A stretch of 64,000 nt of DNA from an uncultured Acidimicrobiales bacterium (lineage in GTDB: Bacteria; Actinomycetota; Acidimicrobiia; Acidimicrobiales; SZUA-35): NCBI GenBank assembly GCA_937997485.1, contig CALKTH010000037.1, positions 1 through 64,000 of the forward strand, read 5' to 3'. The notes under the pieces are model-generated. The model was not told where the DNA came from, did not search any database, and worked only from the letters and a program-made list of their open reading frames with translations. Shown in pieces: positions 25,821 through 34,772 of the stretch (position 1 is the stretch's first letter; each line of letters starts with the position of its first letter). The position numbers and the translations under genes were made by a program.

Positions 25821-26999
25821 ATGAGCGGCATCACCGTTGTCAGCACCCATCCGGACCTTGAACAGTCCTTGGTCCGACGTTTCAGTAACAAGCACATCGT
25901 TCGCACCGTCTACTCGGCTGACTGGGGTTCGCCCGTCGCCGCGGTGCAGGAGATCTGTGCCGCCGACCCTGACGTTGTTGTGTTCGCGAGCGACATGGAA
26001 CACGAGGACGCCGGACTCCTCATCGCCGAGCTGGACCGCCGGCACCCAACCACCGGCACCGTCGCGATTCTTCGCACACCTGACCGAGACCATGTCGTTG
26101 AGCTCCTTCGTTTGGGAGCCACGGACGTCGTCGATCTCGCATCGGATGAAGAGACCATCGAATCCACGGTTCGCCGGGTGCTCGAGATCGCGCTTCAACG
26201 TCGAACGCACCTCACCAACGACGGCGGCAATCCGGATCGGAAGGTGGTCGTCATCCTGAGCCCCAAGGGTGGCACCGGCAAGACGACCACCTCCACCAAC
26301 CTCGCCGTGGGGCTCGCCAAGCGGGCACCCAACCAGACACTTCTCATCGATCTCGACGTTCAGTTCGGTGACTGCGCCTCCGCTCTCGGAGCGAACCCTG
26401 AGTACTCGCTTTCCCACGCGATCTCGAGCAGCGCGCTACGTCATACGGCCCTCAAGGTCTTCCTCACCATGCACTCGTCTTCGCTCGCACTCCTGCCTCC
26501 ACCAGACAACTTCGCCGAGGCGGAGGATCTCGAAACCGACGGCCTGAAGCGGGTTCTTGGGTCCCTCACCGATGAGTTTCGCTACGTGGTGATCGACACG
26601 GCGGCGGGAATCGACGAGTTCGCAATGGTCGCCATGGAGTTCGCAACGGACCTGGTGTTCATTGCCACGACCGACGTTCCAAGCATCCGAGCCATCCAAC
26701 GACAAGTCGAAGCGCTCGACTCTCTTGGCCTCGTCGGCCATCGGCGCCACTTCGTACTGAACCGATCGGACGCTCGCGTGGGTCTGTCTGTCAGCGACGT
26801 GGAAGCAACCGTCGGCATGTCTGCGTCGGTCAAGGTCCCCACGTCTCGAGCCTTTCCGGTGTCAACGAACCAAGGCATTCCGCTCCTCGCAACTGACTCT
26901 CGAGAGAGCGGTGCCAGAGAGCTTCAGAAACTGGTGGACCTCATCGCGCCCGCCACCGAACAACGAACCGGCGGCTGGTTCCGCCGGAAGGAGAATTGA
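25821..26999 (+). CDS. tadZ: TadZ/CpaE-family localisation ATPase
   Basis: The 392-residue protein combines an atypical receiver-like N-terminal domain (about 1-130; VVVFASDMEHEDAGLLIAEL, AILRTPDRDHVVELLRLGA) with a MinD/ParA-type ATPase. The deviant Walker A is VVILSPKGGTGKTTTSTNLA (about 143-162), followed by LLIDLDVQFGD and the YVVIDTAAGIDEF Walker B region. TadZ places the pilus machine at the pole. It is directly upstream of tadA (2-bp gap), with AAGGAG at the junction. Confidence 0.92.
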   Translation: MSGITVVSTHPDLEQSLVRRFSNKHIVRTVYSADWGSPVAAVQEICAADPDVVVFASDMEHEDAGLLIAELDRRHPTTGTVAILRTPDRDHVVELLRLGATDVVDLASDEETIESTVRRVLEIALQRRTHLTNDGGNPDRKVVVILSPKGGTGKTTTSTNLAVGLAKRAPNQTLLIDLDVQFGDCASALGANPEYSLSHAISSSALRHTALKVFLTMHSSSLALLPPPDNFAEAEDLETDGLKRVLGSLTDEFRYVVIDTAAGIDEFAMVAMEFATDLVFIATTDVPSIRAIQRQVEALDSLGLVGHRRHFVLNRSDARVGLSVSDVEATVGMSASVKVPTSRAFPVSTNQGIPLLATDSRESGARELQKLVDLIAPATEQRTGGWFRRKEN

Positions 27000-27001
27000 T
27001 C

Positions 27002-28390
27002 ATGGGCATCGGTGCACGACTTCGAGAGACCGTGGGGGCGACCAGCGAAAGTGCAGAGGTCGCGCTCGGGCTTGTTGGCGGAGGCGAACCCCGCCAGGAG
27101 GACCCCTTCATTCCGATCAAACGGCGAGCCAGTGAGGCGCTGTTCTCCAGGCTGGGCAATCGACTCTTCGACTCGAACCTGACCACGCAACAACTTCAGG
27201 CGTACGTGGTCCAAGAGATCGACGAGGTGCTTGGGGGCGAGCTCACCCAGCTCTCTCCCGAGGAACGACACCAGCTCGTGACCGCAATCAGCGACGACAT
27301 CCTGGGCCTTGGTCCGATCGAAGGATTCATGAAGGATCCCGACATCACCGAGGTCATGGTCAACGGCGACGAATCGATCTACGTCGAGCGCGCCGGTCGC
27401 TTGCATCTGACCGAGGCTCGATTCGTGTCCGTGGATCACCTTCGACAGGTGATCGAGCGGATCGTCGCTGCAGTTGGGCGACGCATCGATGAATCGTCGC
27501 CGATGGTCGACGCTCGACTTCCGGATGGATCACGCGTCAACGCAGTGATCCCGCCGCTCTCGGTGGACGGCCCCATGCTGACCATCCGAAAGTTCGCAAA
27601 GACGGCATTCAACTCCGACGATCTCGTACGATTCGGCACGTTGAACGACCAAGCCGTCGACTTCATCGATGCGTGCGTCCGAGGAAAGCGAAACATTCTG
27701 ATCGCCGGTGGCACGGGCACCGGAAAGACAACGCTCCTCAACGTCGTCTCCTCCTTCATCCCCGGCGACGAGCGAATCGTCACCATCGAAGACGCCGTTG
27801 AGCTGCGCTTGCACCAACGTCACGTCATCCGCCTCGAATCCCGGCCTGCCAATGTCGAGGGCAAGGGCATGGTGCCCATTCGGGACCTCGTGAGGAACTC
27901 ACTTCGCATGCGACCGGATCGCATCGTCGTCGGTGAGGTCCGCGGCGGCGAGGCACTGGACATGATGCAGGCGATGAACACCGGCCACGAAGGCTCGATG
28001 TCCACGCTGCACGCCAACTCACCGCGAGATGCCCTCGCTCGACTCGAGACAATGGTGCTCATGTCGGGGATGGATCTTCCCATTCGAGCGATTCGGGAGC
28101 AGATTGCCTCCGCTCTCGACGTTGTGGTCCACCTCAGCCGGCTTCGAGATGGCACCCGACGAGTCGTCGAGATCAGCGAGGTGACCGGAATGGAAGGCGA
28201 CATCATCACGCTGTCGACCCTCTACACGTTCGACTACGAGAAGGGGTTCGACGACGAGAAGGGGTTCCTGGGCGAGCTCCAGCCAACGGGGCTGCGGCCC
28301 ATGTTCTCCGATGAACTCCGATACCTCGGTGTCGACTTGCCCGCCGGGCTCCTCGAAGCGGGTTTCAGTGCGCCACTCGGAAGGGTCTGA
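27002..28390 (+). CDS. tadA: Pilus assembly ATPase TadA/CpaF
   Basis: The 462-residue VirB11/PulE-like secretion ATPase powers Flp pilus extension. Motifs: the TadA N-terminal NRLFDSNLTTQQLQAYVVQE, ITEVMVNGDESIYVERAG, Walker A IAGGTGTGKTTLLNVVS, the Asp box TIEDAVELRLHQ, Walker B RIVVGEVRGGEALDMMQAM and the His box MNTGHEGSMSTLHANSP. Start ATG 27002 is chosen with AAGGAG 8 bp upstream; an in-frame TTG at 26996 is less likely. Next gene begins 1 bp after the stop. Confidence 0.95.
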   Translation: MGIGARLRETVGATSESAEVALGLVGGGEPRQEDPFIPIKRRASEALFSRLGNRLFDSNLTTQQLQAYVVQEIDEVLGGELTQLSPEERHQLVTAISDDILGLGPIEGFMKDPDITEVMVNGDESIYVERAGRLHLTEARFVSVDHLRQVIERIVAAVGRRIDESSPMVDARLPDGSRVNAVIPPLSVDGPMLTIRKFAKTAFNSDDLVRFGTLNDQAVDFIDACVRGKRNILIAGGTGTGKTTLLNVVSSFIPGDERIVTIEDAVELRLHQRHVIRLESRPANVEGKGMVPIRDLVRNSLRMRPDRIVVGEVRGGEALDMMQAMNTGHEGSMSTLHANSPRDALARLETMVLMSGMDLPIRAIREQIASALDVVVHLSRLRDGTRRVVEISEVTGMEGDIITLSTLYTFDYEKGFDDEKGFLGELQPTGLRPMFSDELRYLGVDLPAGLLEAGFSAPLGRV

Positions 28391-28391
28391 C

Positions 28392-30293
28392 GTGCGGCGC
28401 ATCGCCCCGCTGGCGCTGATCCTCGTCCTCGTCCTCATGTCCGCCACTCACGCCGGTGCACAGGCGGACGATGAGATTCAAGTCGTCTCGGTCGATTCGA
28501 CCAACGCTCCGACCGTCGAAATGGTCATCGCCGTTCCCGGTGCAATCGGAGAGGTCACCCCGTCGCCCTCCTCCTTCGCTGTCTCCGAGAACGGTGAGAT
28601 CCGCCCTGTTCGGGTCACTCCATTGTCGGGCACCGTCGACGTCGTCCTTGTCGTGGACACCTCTGGCAGCATGAACGCAGGAGATGCCATCGCGTCAGCA
28701 AAGACGGCCGCGATTGAATTCATCGAACGGACTCCCGAGGACACGAGCATTGCCATCGTCGGTTTCGGCGCCCAACCGATCGTTGCCGGGTCGTTGAGTA
28801 ACGACAAGGGCCAGGCGATCGCTGCGGTAGAGGCGCTGCAGGCCCGTGGCGAAACGGCGCTGTGGGATGCACTGGTGAGTGCGAGTGAGCTCCTGCGAGA
28901 GCCATCCGACAACTCGAGCTCCTCAGTGGTGGTGCTCTCCGACGGCGGTGACACGGTCAGCACCGCCGTCCAGGCTCAAGCGATTCGTGCTCTGAATGAC
29001 AAAGAGGCGTCGCTCTACGCCGTCGTTCTCCAGACGGGCGAGACCAATGAGAGCGAGCTACGAACAGCCGTGAATGGTGTTGGTGGGCAATTCGTCACGA
29101 CCGACAGCACCGACCGGCTCCAAGCGCTCTACGCCGACATCGCCGATCGCCTGACGCACCGATACGTGATGACCTTCGAAACCGTCGGAGGCGGCGAACG
29201 ATCAGTCGTACTCTCAGTAGCGGTTGACAATGCGGTCGCCACCGCACGCGCCACAGTCCGGGTTCCGGAGCTGGCGACGCAGGAGCAGGCCCCTGCTGCT
29301 CTCCGGCAGGCCGCGGTGCCAGCTGAACTTGGACGGGTCGTAGCAGCCGAAGCCGGCTGGATGGGTACGCCACTGCTCTTCTGGGCCGGTGTCGCAATGG
29401 TCGCCGTTGCACTCGGAATCATCATGTTCTCGATCGTGATGCCAGCAACCCGCGTGGCACTCGGCCCAGGCACAGGCGGACCTGTTGCCCGCGCATCCTC
29501 AGCGAACGAACGCCTCTCCGGTGCAGTCGACGATCTCATCGAGCGGCGAGACAGGGACAGCACGCTGAACCTCACGCTCGACGCCGCTGGTCTGAGTATT
29601 CGACCGGGAGAGTTCGTGGTCATCTTCGGTGTCGCCCTCGTCGGAACTGGCCTGGTCGGAGCCGTCATCGGCGGCCGCATCGGCTCCGCCGTTCTCGTCG
29701 CACTCGCAGCGGTCCTCGGTATCGCGTACGTGAATCTCCGAGTCAGCCGGCGTCGAGATCGGTTTGCTGGCCAACTCACCGAGACGCTCACGATCCTCAC
29801 CGGCAGTCTTCGTGCGGGGCGAGGCCTACCGCAAGCGCTCGAACTCGTCGCTCAGGAAGGTACGTCGCCCACCAGCGACGAGTTCCGTCGGGTCGTCGTC
29901 GAGTCCCGCGTTGGACGCGACCCCATCGACTCGCTCATGGGTGTTGCCGAACGTATGGACAACGAAGACATGCGGTGGATCACGCAAGCGATTGCGATCA
30001 ACCGAGAACTCGGTGGCGACCTGGTTGAAGTGCTCGACAACGTGGGCGACACGATCCGGGACCGAGTGCGAGTGCAGCGCCAGGTCCGAGCGCTCTCGGC
30101 TGAAGGTCGGATCTCGGGCTGGATTCTGCTCGCCCTTCCGATCTTGATGTTCTTTTACATGCAAGCAGTCAACCCTGACTATGCCGGCCTGCTGATCAAC
30201 ACCACGCCGGGACTCACGATGCTCGTCATCGGCGTGGTCGCCATGGTTCTCGGTGGTCTGTGGATTCGCAATCTCGTCGACGTGAAGTACTAG
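28392..30293 (+). CDS. tadB: VWA domain - TadB fusion protein
   Basis: A 633-residue fusion. Residues 1-23 form a signal peptide. Residues about 82-270 are a von Willebrand factor A domain with an intact MIDAS D89-T-S91-G-S93 (VVLVVDTSGSMN) and VVVLSDGGDTVS. A transmembrane segment lies at about 327-351. Residues about 405-633 are a TadB-type T2SSF module: two TM helices, LTETLTILTGSLRAGRGLPQ, REIGG-like NRELGGDLVEVLDNV, then two C-terminal TM helices. TadB is the inner-membrane platform. Here an extracytoplasmic VWA domain is tethered to it. GTG 28392 starts 1 bp after tadA; an upstream ATG would overlap tadA by 80 bp. Confidence 0.88.
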   Translation: MRRIAPLALILVLVLMSATHAGAQADDEIQVVSVDSTNAPTVEMVIAVPGAIGEVTPSPSSFAVSENGEIRPVRVTPLSGTVDVVLVVDTSGSMNAGDAIASAKTAAIEFIERTPEDTSIAIVGFGAQPIVAGSLSNDKGQAIAAVEALQARGETALWDALVSASELLREPSDNSSSSVVVLSDGGDTVSTAVQAQAIRALNDKEASLYAVVLQTGETNESELRTAVNGVGGQFVTTDSTDRLQALYADIADRLTHRYVMTFETVGGGERSVVLSVAVDNAVATARATVRVPELATQEQAPAALRQAAVPAELGRVVAAEAGWMGTPLLFWAGVAMVAVALGIIMFSIVMPATRVALGPGTGGPVARASSANERLSGAVDDLIERRDRDSTLNLTLDAAGLSIRPGEFVVIFGVALVGTGLVGAVIGGRIGSAVLVALAAVLGIAYVNLRVSRRRDRFAGQLTETLTILTGSLRAGRGLPQALELVAQEGTSPTSDEFRRVVVESRVGRDPIDSLMGVAERMDNEDMRWITQAIAINRELGGDLVEVLDNVGDTIRDRVRVQRQVRALSAEGRISGWILLALPILMFFYMQAVNPDYAGLLINTTPGLTMLVIGVVAMVLGGLWIRNLVDVKY

Positions 30294-30301
30294 GAGGATC
30301 C

Positions 30302-31216
30302 GTGCCACTTACTGTTTGGTTGGCTGCTGCCAGCATCTCCCTCGCCGCGATCGTCCTTTGGTGGGCACTCGCGAACGATGAACGACATCTCTCCCAGCGG
30401 GCCGCCGACAACCTTGGGCCTGCCCGCAACGTAGATCTCCGAAAGGAAGAGCTGACTCGTCCGCCGCTGGAGAGACTCGTTGCCCCCATAGCGAAGAACC
30501 TGGGTCTCGGCGTGCGACGATTCACACCCCTTGGTTGGTTGGCAACAACAGAGCGCAGGCTCGGCGCGTCTGGTCTTCTCGGCCGGTGGTCGTCGGATCA
30601 GGTCATTGGGGCCAAGTTGCTCGCCGGCGGAGCCTGCGCCGTCTTCGCCATCTTCCGATTTTCTGAAGAGCTCAGCTCGAGGAACATTCTCCTGGGATTG
30701 CTCACGGTCGGCATCGGCTTCTTCCTACCGGACCTTCTGCTCTCCTCGATTGGCAGCCGACGCCAAGAAGCAATCGAACGAGCCCTCCCCGATGTGCTGG
30801 ATCAACTGACGATCAGCGTCGAGGCAGGGCTCGGCTTCGAAGCTGCAATCGCAAGGATCGGGGCGAAGGACAACACGCCCCTCTCCACCGAGCTCGCTCG
30901 CATGATGCAGGACATCCAGCTCGGTGTCCCGAGGGCCAATGCGCTGGAAGCCCTCGGCGACCGCGTCGGCGTCGACGATCTGCGCAACGTGGTGTTGGCA
31001 CTGCGTCAAGCGGAGAAGCTCGGAGTTCCGCTGGCAAAGACCCTTCGAGTCCAGGCGCTGGAGATGCGAGAGAAGCGTCGATTCCGTGCGGAGGAGCAGG
31101 CGCACAAGCTGCCGGTCAAGATGATCTTCCCACTCGGGCTTTGCATTCTCCCCGCCTTGTTCATCGTGATTCTTGGTCCTGCTGCCATCCAGATCCGCGA
31201 CGTCTTCGATTTCTAG
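30302..31216 (+). CDS. tadC: TadC inner-membrane platform protein
   Basis: The 304-residue protein has an N-terminal TM helix (VPLTVWLAAASISLAAIVLW), a TM pair at about 95-145, and a T2SSF domain (LPDVLDQLTISVEAGLGFEA, AEKLGVPLAKTLRVQ). Its last TM segment is LGLCILPALFIVILGPAAI. It pairs with TadB in the platform. GTG 30302 is the start, with TAGGAGG 8 bp upstream; the longer ATG start inside tadB is rejected. Confidence 0.93.
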   Translation: MPLTVWLAAASISLAAIVLWWALANDERHLSQRAADNLGPARNVDLRKEELTRPPLERLVAPIAKNLGLGVRRFTPLGWLATTERRLGASGLLGRWSSDQVIGAKLLAGGACAVFAIFRFSEELSSRNILLGLLTVGIGFFLPDLLLSSIGSRRQEAIERALPDVLDQLTISVEAGLGFEAAIARIGAKDNTPLSTELARMMQDIQLGVPRANALEALGDRVGVDDLRNVVLALRQAEKLGVPLAKTLRVQALEMREKRRFRAEEQAHKLPVKMIFPLGLCILPALFIVILGPAAIQIRDVFDF

Positions 31217-31225
31217 GGGTTCGAC

Positions 31226-32209
31226 ATGAGTGTTCAACAACAAGTGTCACGATCGGGAGAGTGCATTGCGAGCCTCCTCGAGCGATACGCCCATGGCGAG
31301 CGAACCGGCCTCGGCATCGGCCCTGTTGCCACGGGTTTTCACCCGCTCGACGAGCTGCTCGGCGGTGGACTCCTGCCTCACGAGCTGGTCTTGCTCGGAG
31401 GGCAACCCGCAGTGGGCAAGACGCTCACGGCCCTGCAGTGGGCCCGCCACATGGCTGAGGAACGATCAGTGATTTTCGCTTGCTTCGAGCACGATGAGGG
31501 AGCCCTGCTCGGACGCCTTCTCACTCAGGAAGTCACGCAGAACAGACCCGACCTCGACGTCTCGGCCCAGGTCCACGCTCGCCAGGCCATACGCCAGCTC
31601 ACACTCGGCATCCGAGGTGTCGACGAGCTGATCGATTCCACGCCGATTGTCCGCGACGCTCTCAATTCCTTGTACGCACGAGCGCCCGGACTCCGCCTGA
31701 TCCGTGCATCCGGGATTCACTCCTCCATCAGCGCATTCAGTCAAATCGCAGCCGAGCACCTCGATGCCGGCGGGGTCTTGTTCATCGACTACCTGCAGAA
31801 GGTTCCTGTTCACAGCGCCACCTCACTTGCCGAGCGGGTGTACATGGCCACCGAGGGGCTCAAGGAGATCGCGACCTCCCAAGACATCACGGTCGTGGCC
31901 CTGGCCTCCGCCGATGCCTCCGGCATTGGCCAGAACCGACTGCGCATGGAACATCTTCGGGGCTCCGACGCCCTCGCTCATGAGGCGGATGTAGCGATGA
32001 TTCTGAACGAAAAGTGGAGAGCAACATCACCCCGCCACGTCGACTTCGACATCACCCAGCTGGAAGCCGCACGCAGGAAGATCGTCCTCTCCGTCGAAAA
32101 GAACCGACGCGGCGAAAGCGGTCTGCACCTGGAGTTCGAAAAGGACTTCGAGAACTTCCGCCTGGTCCCCGGCGGCGACTTCGTGAAGGAGGCCTTGGTC
32201 GATGACTGA
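31226..32209 (+). CDS. DnaB-helicase-like / RecA-fold ATPase inside the Tad operon
   Basis: The 327-residue protein carries a DnaB C-terminal-type RecA fold. Visible are TGFHPLDELLGGGLLPHELV, Walker A GGQPAVGKTLTAL (about 58-70), EHDEGALLGRLLTQ, Walker B GVLFIDYLQKVP with Asp near 188, and the DnaB-like MEHLRGSDALAHEADVAMIL. It has no DnaB N-terminal domain or primase-binding region, so it is not a replicative helicase. Its position inside the pilus operon (10 bp after tadC, 8-bp overlap with the next gene) suggests a Tad-related or DNA-related job that I cannot define. Confidence 0.75.
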   Translation: MSVQQQVSRSGECIASLLERYAHGERTGLGIGPVATGFHPLDELLGGGLLPHELVLLGGQPAVGKTLTALQWARHMAEERSVIFACFEHDEGALLGRLLTQEVTQNRPDLDVSAQVHARQAIRQLTLGIRGVDELIDSTPIVRDALNSLYARAPGLRLIRASGIHSSISAFSQIAAEHLDAGGVLFIDYLQKVPVHSATSLAERVYMATEGLKEIATSQDITVVALASADASGIGQNRLRMEHLRGSDALAHEADVAMILNEKWRATSPRHVDFDITQLEAARRKIVLSVEKNRRGESGLHLEFEKDFENFRLVPGGDFVKEALVDD

Positions 32210-32849
32210 CTTGATGATCTCCGAGGTCGAGCCGAGCAACAGTCGGGGATCGTTCCGACTCGGAGCCGTGCTCTCGCGCTTCACGCTGATGATGCTGACA
32301 GCCTTCTTTGCGCTCGCTCACTACGCCGCTCTGAAGGAAGAGTTCCGGCTGAGCCTTGCGCTCATCGTTGTGTTCGAGGGGCTCCTCGTCCTGATGATTG
32401 CAACTCGACGAGACTTCAGCTCCGTTGACCTTCGCCCTCTCGCCGTACTCGCTGGGCTGATCGGGAGCTTTGCCCCGCTTCTACTCCGTCCCGTGGCAGG
32501 GGCTGAAGATCTTCTTGCGGGCCAGCTGCTTCAGATCCTCGGAACCCTGTTGCAAGTGGGTGCTGCGCTCTCCCTCGGCCGCTCGTTCGGCCTCGTACCC
32601 GCCAATCGAGGCATCAAGAGCGGCGGCATGTTCCGGCTTGTCCGACACCCGTTCTACTTCGCATACATCGTCGGCCAGACCGGCTATCTCATCAGCAACT
32701 TCTCCACCAAGAACGCAGCGGTGATTCTGATGGGCACGACGTTTCAGGTCGTCCGCATTCGCTACGAAGAAGGGCTACTTCTCGAAAGCGAGGAGTACCA
32801 GAACTACGCAGAGAACGTGCGTTGGCACCTCGTGCCCGGCCTCTGGTGA
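32202..32849 (+). CDS. Isoprenylcysteine carboxyl methyltransferase-family membrane protein
   Basis: The 215-residue integral membrane protein has about five hydrophobic segments. Its C-terminal ICMT/PEMT-type SAM-binding region comprises GGMFRLVRHPFYFAYIVGQ with the RHP motif, then RIRYEEGLLLESEEYQNYAE and VRWHLVPGLW. Family members methylate small molecules, lipids or prenyl-cysteines at the membrane. Here it is translationally coupled to the DnaB-like gene at the end of the Tad operon. The substrate is unknown; a pilus or lipid substrate is inference only. Confidence 0.78.
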   Translation: MTDLMISEVEPSNSRGSFRLGAVLSRFTLMMLTAFFALAHYAALKEEFRLSLALIVVFEGLLVLMIATRRDFSSVDLRPLAVLAGLIGSFAPLLLRPVAGAEDLLAGQLLQILGTLLQVGAALSLGRSFGLVPANRGIKSGGMFRLVRHPFYFAYIVGQTGYLISNFSTKNAAVILMGTTFQVVRIRYEEGLLLESEEYQNYAENVRWHLVPGLW

Positions 32850-32875
32850 GCGACACCGAAGGCGAGACGTTGCGG

Positions 32876-33196
32876 CTACGCCAACCAAAGCAGTAGCCAG
32901 AAGACCGCCATGCCCGTGCCGAGAGTGAAGATGAGGTTGCGGGTCTTCCACGCAATCGCTCCCCCGACGACGAGTCCGGCGATCTCAGGGATGGAAACAC
33001 CGAAGTTCGATTCATCGGGCGAGGCGATGAGGGTGACCACCAGCGCCGCCAGCACCGCAGGTGCCACGTTGCGGAGCGCCACGGCGACGATCGGCGGCAG
33101 CTCACGATCGGCGAGCAACAGAATCGGGATCGAGCGCATGCCGTAGGTGGCAAGACCGATGACGGAGATCAACAGCATTGCGGTGAGCAGGCTCAT
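32876..33196 (-). CDS. azlD: AzlD-family branched-chain amino acid transport subunit
   Basis: The 106-residue protein with four hydrophobic segments matches AzlD: AMLLISVIGLATYGMRSIP, then VALRNVAPAVLAALVVT and LVVGGAIAWKTRNLIFTLG. AzlC and AzlD form the two-subunit LIV-E/AzlCD exporter of branched-chain amino acids. ATG 33196 overlaps the azlC stop (ATGA). The longer ORF start would cover azlC and is rejected. The gene ends 27 bp from the convergent Tad operon end. Confidence 0.88.
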   Translation of the reverse strand: MSLLTAMLLISVIGLATYGMRSIPILLLADRELPPIVAVALRNVAPAVLAALVVTLIASPDESNFGVSIPEIAGLVVGGAIAWKTRNLIFTLGTGMAVFWLLLWLA

Positions 33197-33894
33197 GCGT
33201 TGGCCCGATCTGCGACCAGGCCGGCGATCACACCGGCCAAGGCGCCCACCAACAAGCCAGAACGGTTCGGCAAGCCCAGCGAAACGAAGCAGACGCCCGC
33301 CCCAACGACAGCGGCAACTACAGCAGGACGCCGATCGAGTCCCATCACCACCAGGCCAGTGAACATCACGGCCGGGGCATACCCCAGCTGCCACGACTCG
33401 GGAATGACCGAGCCGAACGCAAGGCCGAGGATGGTGGCGATGTGCCAGACCGTGAAGAACACGGCGGCAGATGCGCCGTAGTAGTGCCGGAACGTGTCCG
33501 GGTGATCGTCCACTCGCTGAGCCAGCAGCGCGAACACCTGGTCGATCAGCATGATCGGGGCCAAGAGTCGGAACCAGCGGGGCTGCGCTTTGAATGCGGG
33601 CGAGAGCGCAGCGGAGTACATCACGTGCCGCAGGTTGATGACCATCGCCGTGGCCATGATGGCCCAGACCGAAACGGAGCCAGCCAGCGTGATCACCGCG
33701 AGTTGCGCCGCGCCCGCCATGATGATCGGCGAGCTGAGAAAGCCCGCAATGTTCGGCATGACGGACTCAACGATGGCAAAGCCCAGCACGAACCCGAACG
33801 GAAGGGCGGGAATGGCGAGGGGAATCGAGTCAGCCACCGCCTTTCGGCGAACCGCAGCCAGCTCCTCGGTGGTCGGGGCGAGTGCAGCGGTCAC
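33193..33894 (-). CDS. azlC: AzlC-family branched-chain amino acid permease
   Basis: A 233-residue membrane protein with the AzlC core: IPLAIPALPFGFVLGFAIVE, MAGAAQLAVITL, NLRHVMYSAALSP and DQVFALLAQR. It works with AzlD to export branched-chain amino acids. GTG 33894 overlaps the stop of the upstream methyltransferase by 4 bp (GTGA); a TTG at 33903 is possible but would extend the overlap. The three-gene methyltransferase-azlC-azlD unit is therefore tightly coupled. Confidence 0.88.
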   Translation of the reverse strand: MTAALAPTTEELAAVRRKAVADSIPLAIPALPFGFVLGFAIVESVMPNIAGFLSSPIIMAGAAQLAVITLAGSVSVWAIMATAMVINLRHVMYSAALSPAFKAQPRWFRLLAPIMLIDQVFALLAQRVDDHPDTFRHYYGASAAVFFTVWHIATILGLAFGSVIPESWQLGYAPAVMFTGLVVMGLDRRPAVVAAVVGAGVCFVSLGLPNRSGLLVGALAGVIAGLVADRANA

Positions 33895-34715
33895 GGGCGA
33901 CAAATCATCTGCCCGTTGACCACGGCAAAGAAGCCGTCGTCAGTGGCCGCCCATGCACGCCAGCCCTCTGCAATCTCGACCAGCTCCACCTCAGAGGCAA
34001 CGCCGTAGGAAACGGCCTGCTCACCGAGGGCGGAGGCGACGGTGCGCTCCGCCCATGTCGCACCCCACCGACCGCGGGTTGCCGCATCGGCGAACACCCA
34101 CGTGTTGGCTGCGACCGACACCTGCTCTCGAGTGAACCCGGCCTCCAACGCCCACGCGAGCAGATGCCGAGCGGCGTCGGGTTCGGCATCATTCTTGCGA
34201 GCAACGGCGCGATAGACAGACTGCCACTTCTCGAGGGCAGGACTCTCCGGGGCCCAGAACATCGCCCCGTAGTCGGCGTCGGCCACTGCCACGATGCCGC
34301 CCGGACGGCAGACTCGCCGCATCTCGGCCAAGGCGGCAACCGGATCCGAGACGTGCTGAAGAACCTGATGAGCGTGCACCACGTCGAAGGAATCATCCGC
34401 GGCATCGATCGCGTAGACGTCGCCCGTCTCGAATCGGAGGTTGTCGAGCGAGCGTCCGTCGCTCCGGGCCCTCTCGAGGTTCGCCTGCGCAGTGACGATC
34501 ACCGGGGCGGCCAGGTCTGTCGCCACGACCTCGCCCGGCGCGACGATTTCGGCCAGATCCATCGAAATCGTGCCCGGACCGCAACCCACATCGAGCAAGC
34601 GCTGGCCCGGGGCGAGGAGAGGAAGCAAATGAGGAGCAGAGTTCGCCGCGGTGCGAGCTGAGTGTGATCGCACCACGCTCTCGTGATGGCCGTGGGTATA
34701 GGTGTCCTCAGGCAT
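33891..34715 (-). CDS. Class I SAM-dependent methyltransferase
   Basis: The 274-residue protein has the class I fold: motif I LLDVGCGPGTISMDLAEI (about 40-57), motif II acidic VVATDLAAPVI, DSFDVVHAHQVLQHVSDP (post II) and CRPGGIVAVADADYG (post III). The order resembles UbiE/COQ5- or BioC-type enzymes acting on small molecules. Its substrate is not evident. It is translationally coupled to azlC downstream. Confidence 0.82.
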   Translation of the reverse strand: MPEDTYTHGHHESVVRSHSARTAANSAPHLLPLLAPGQRLLDVGCGPGTISMDLAEIVAPGEVVATDLAAPVIVTAQANLERARSDGRSLDNLRFETGDVYAIDAADDSFDVVHAHQVLQHVSDPVAALAEMRRVCRPGGIVAVADADYGAMFWAPESPALEKWQSVYRAVARKNDAEPDAARHLLAWALEAGFTREQVSVAANTWVFADAATRGRWGATWAERTVASALGEQAVSYGVASEVELVEIAEGWRAWAATDDGFFAVVNGQMICRP

Positions 34716-34772
34716 TCGCTGAGCATCGCATGAGATCCAGCCAAACCCGCCTCGATTTCCTAGGCTCGACGG

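Noticed and set aside
31226-32209. Calling the RecA-fold gene in the Tad operon replicative helicase DnaB or RadA.
   Set aside because: It lacks the DnaB N-terminal domain and the RadA zinc finger and Lon-like domain, so only a family-level name is justified.
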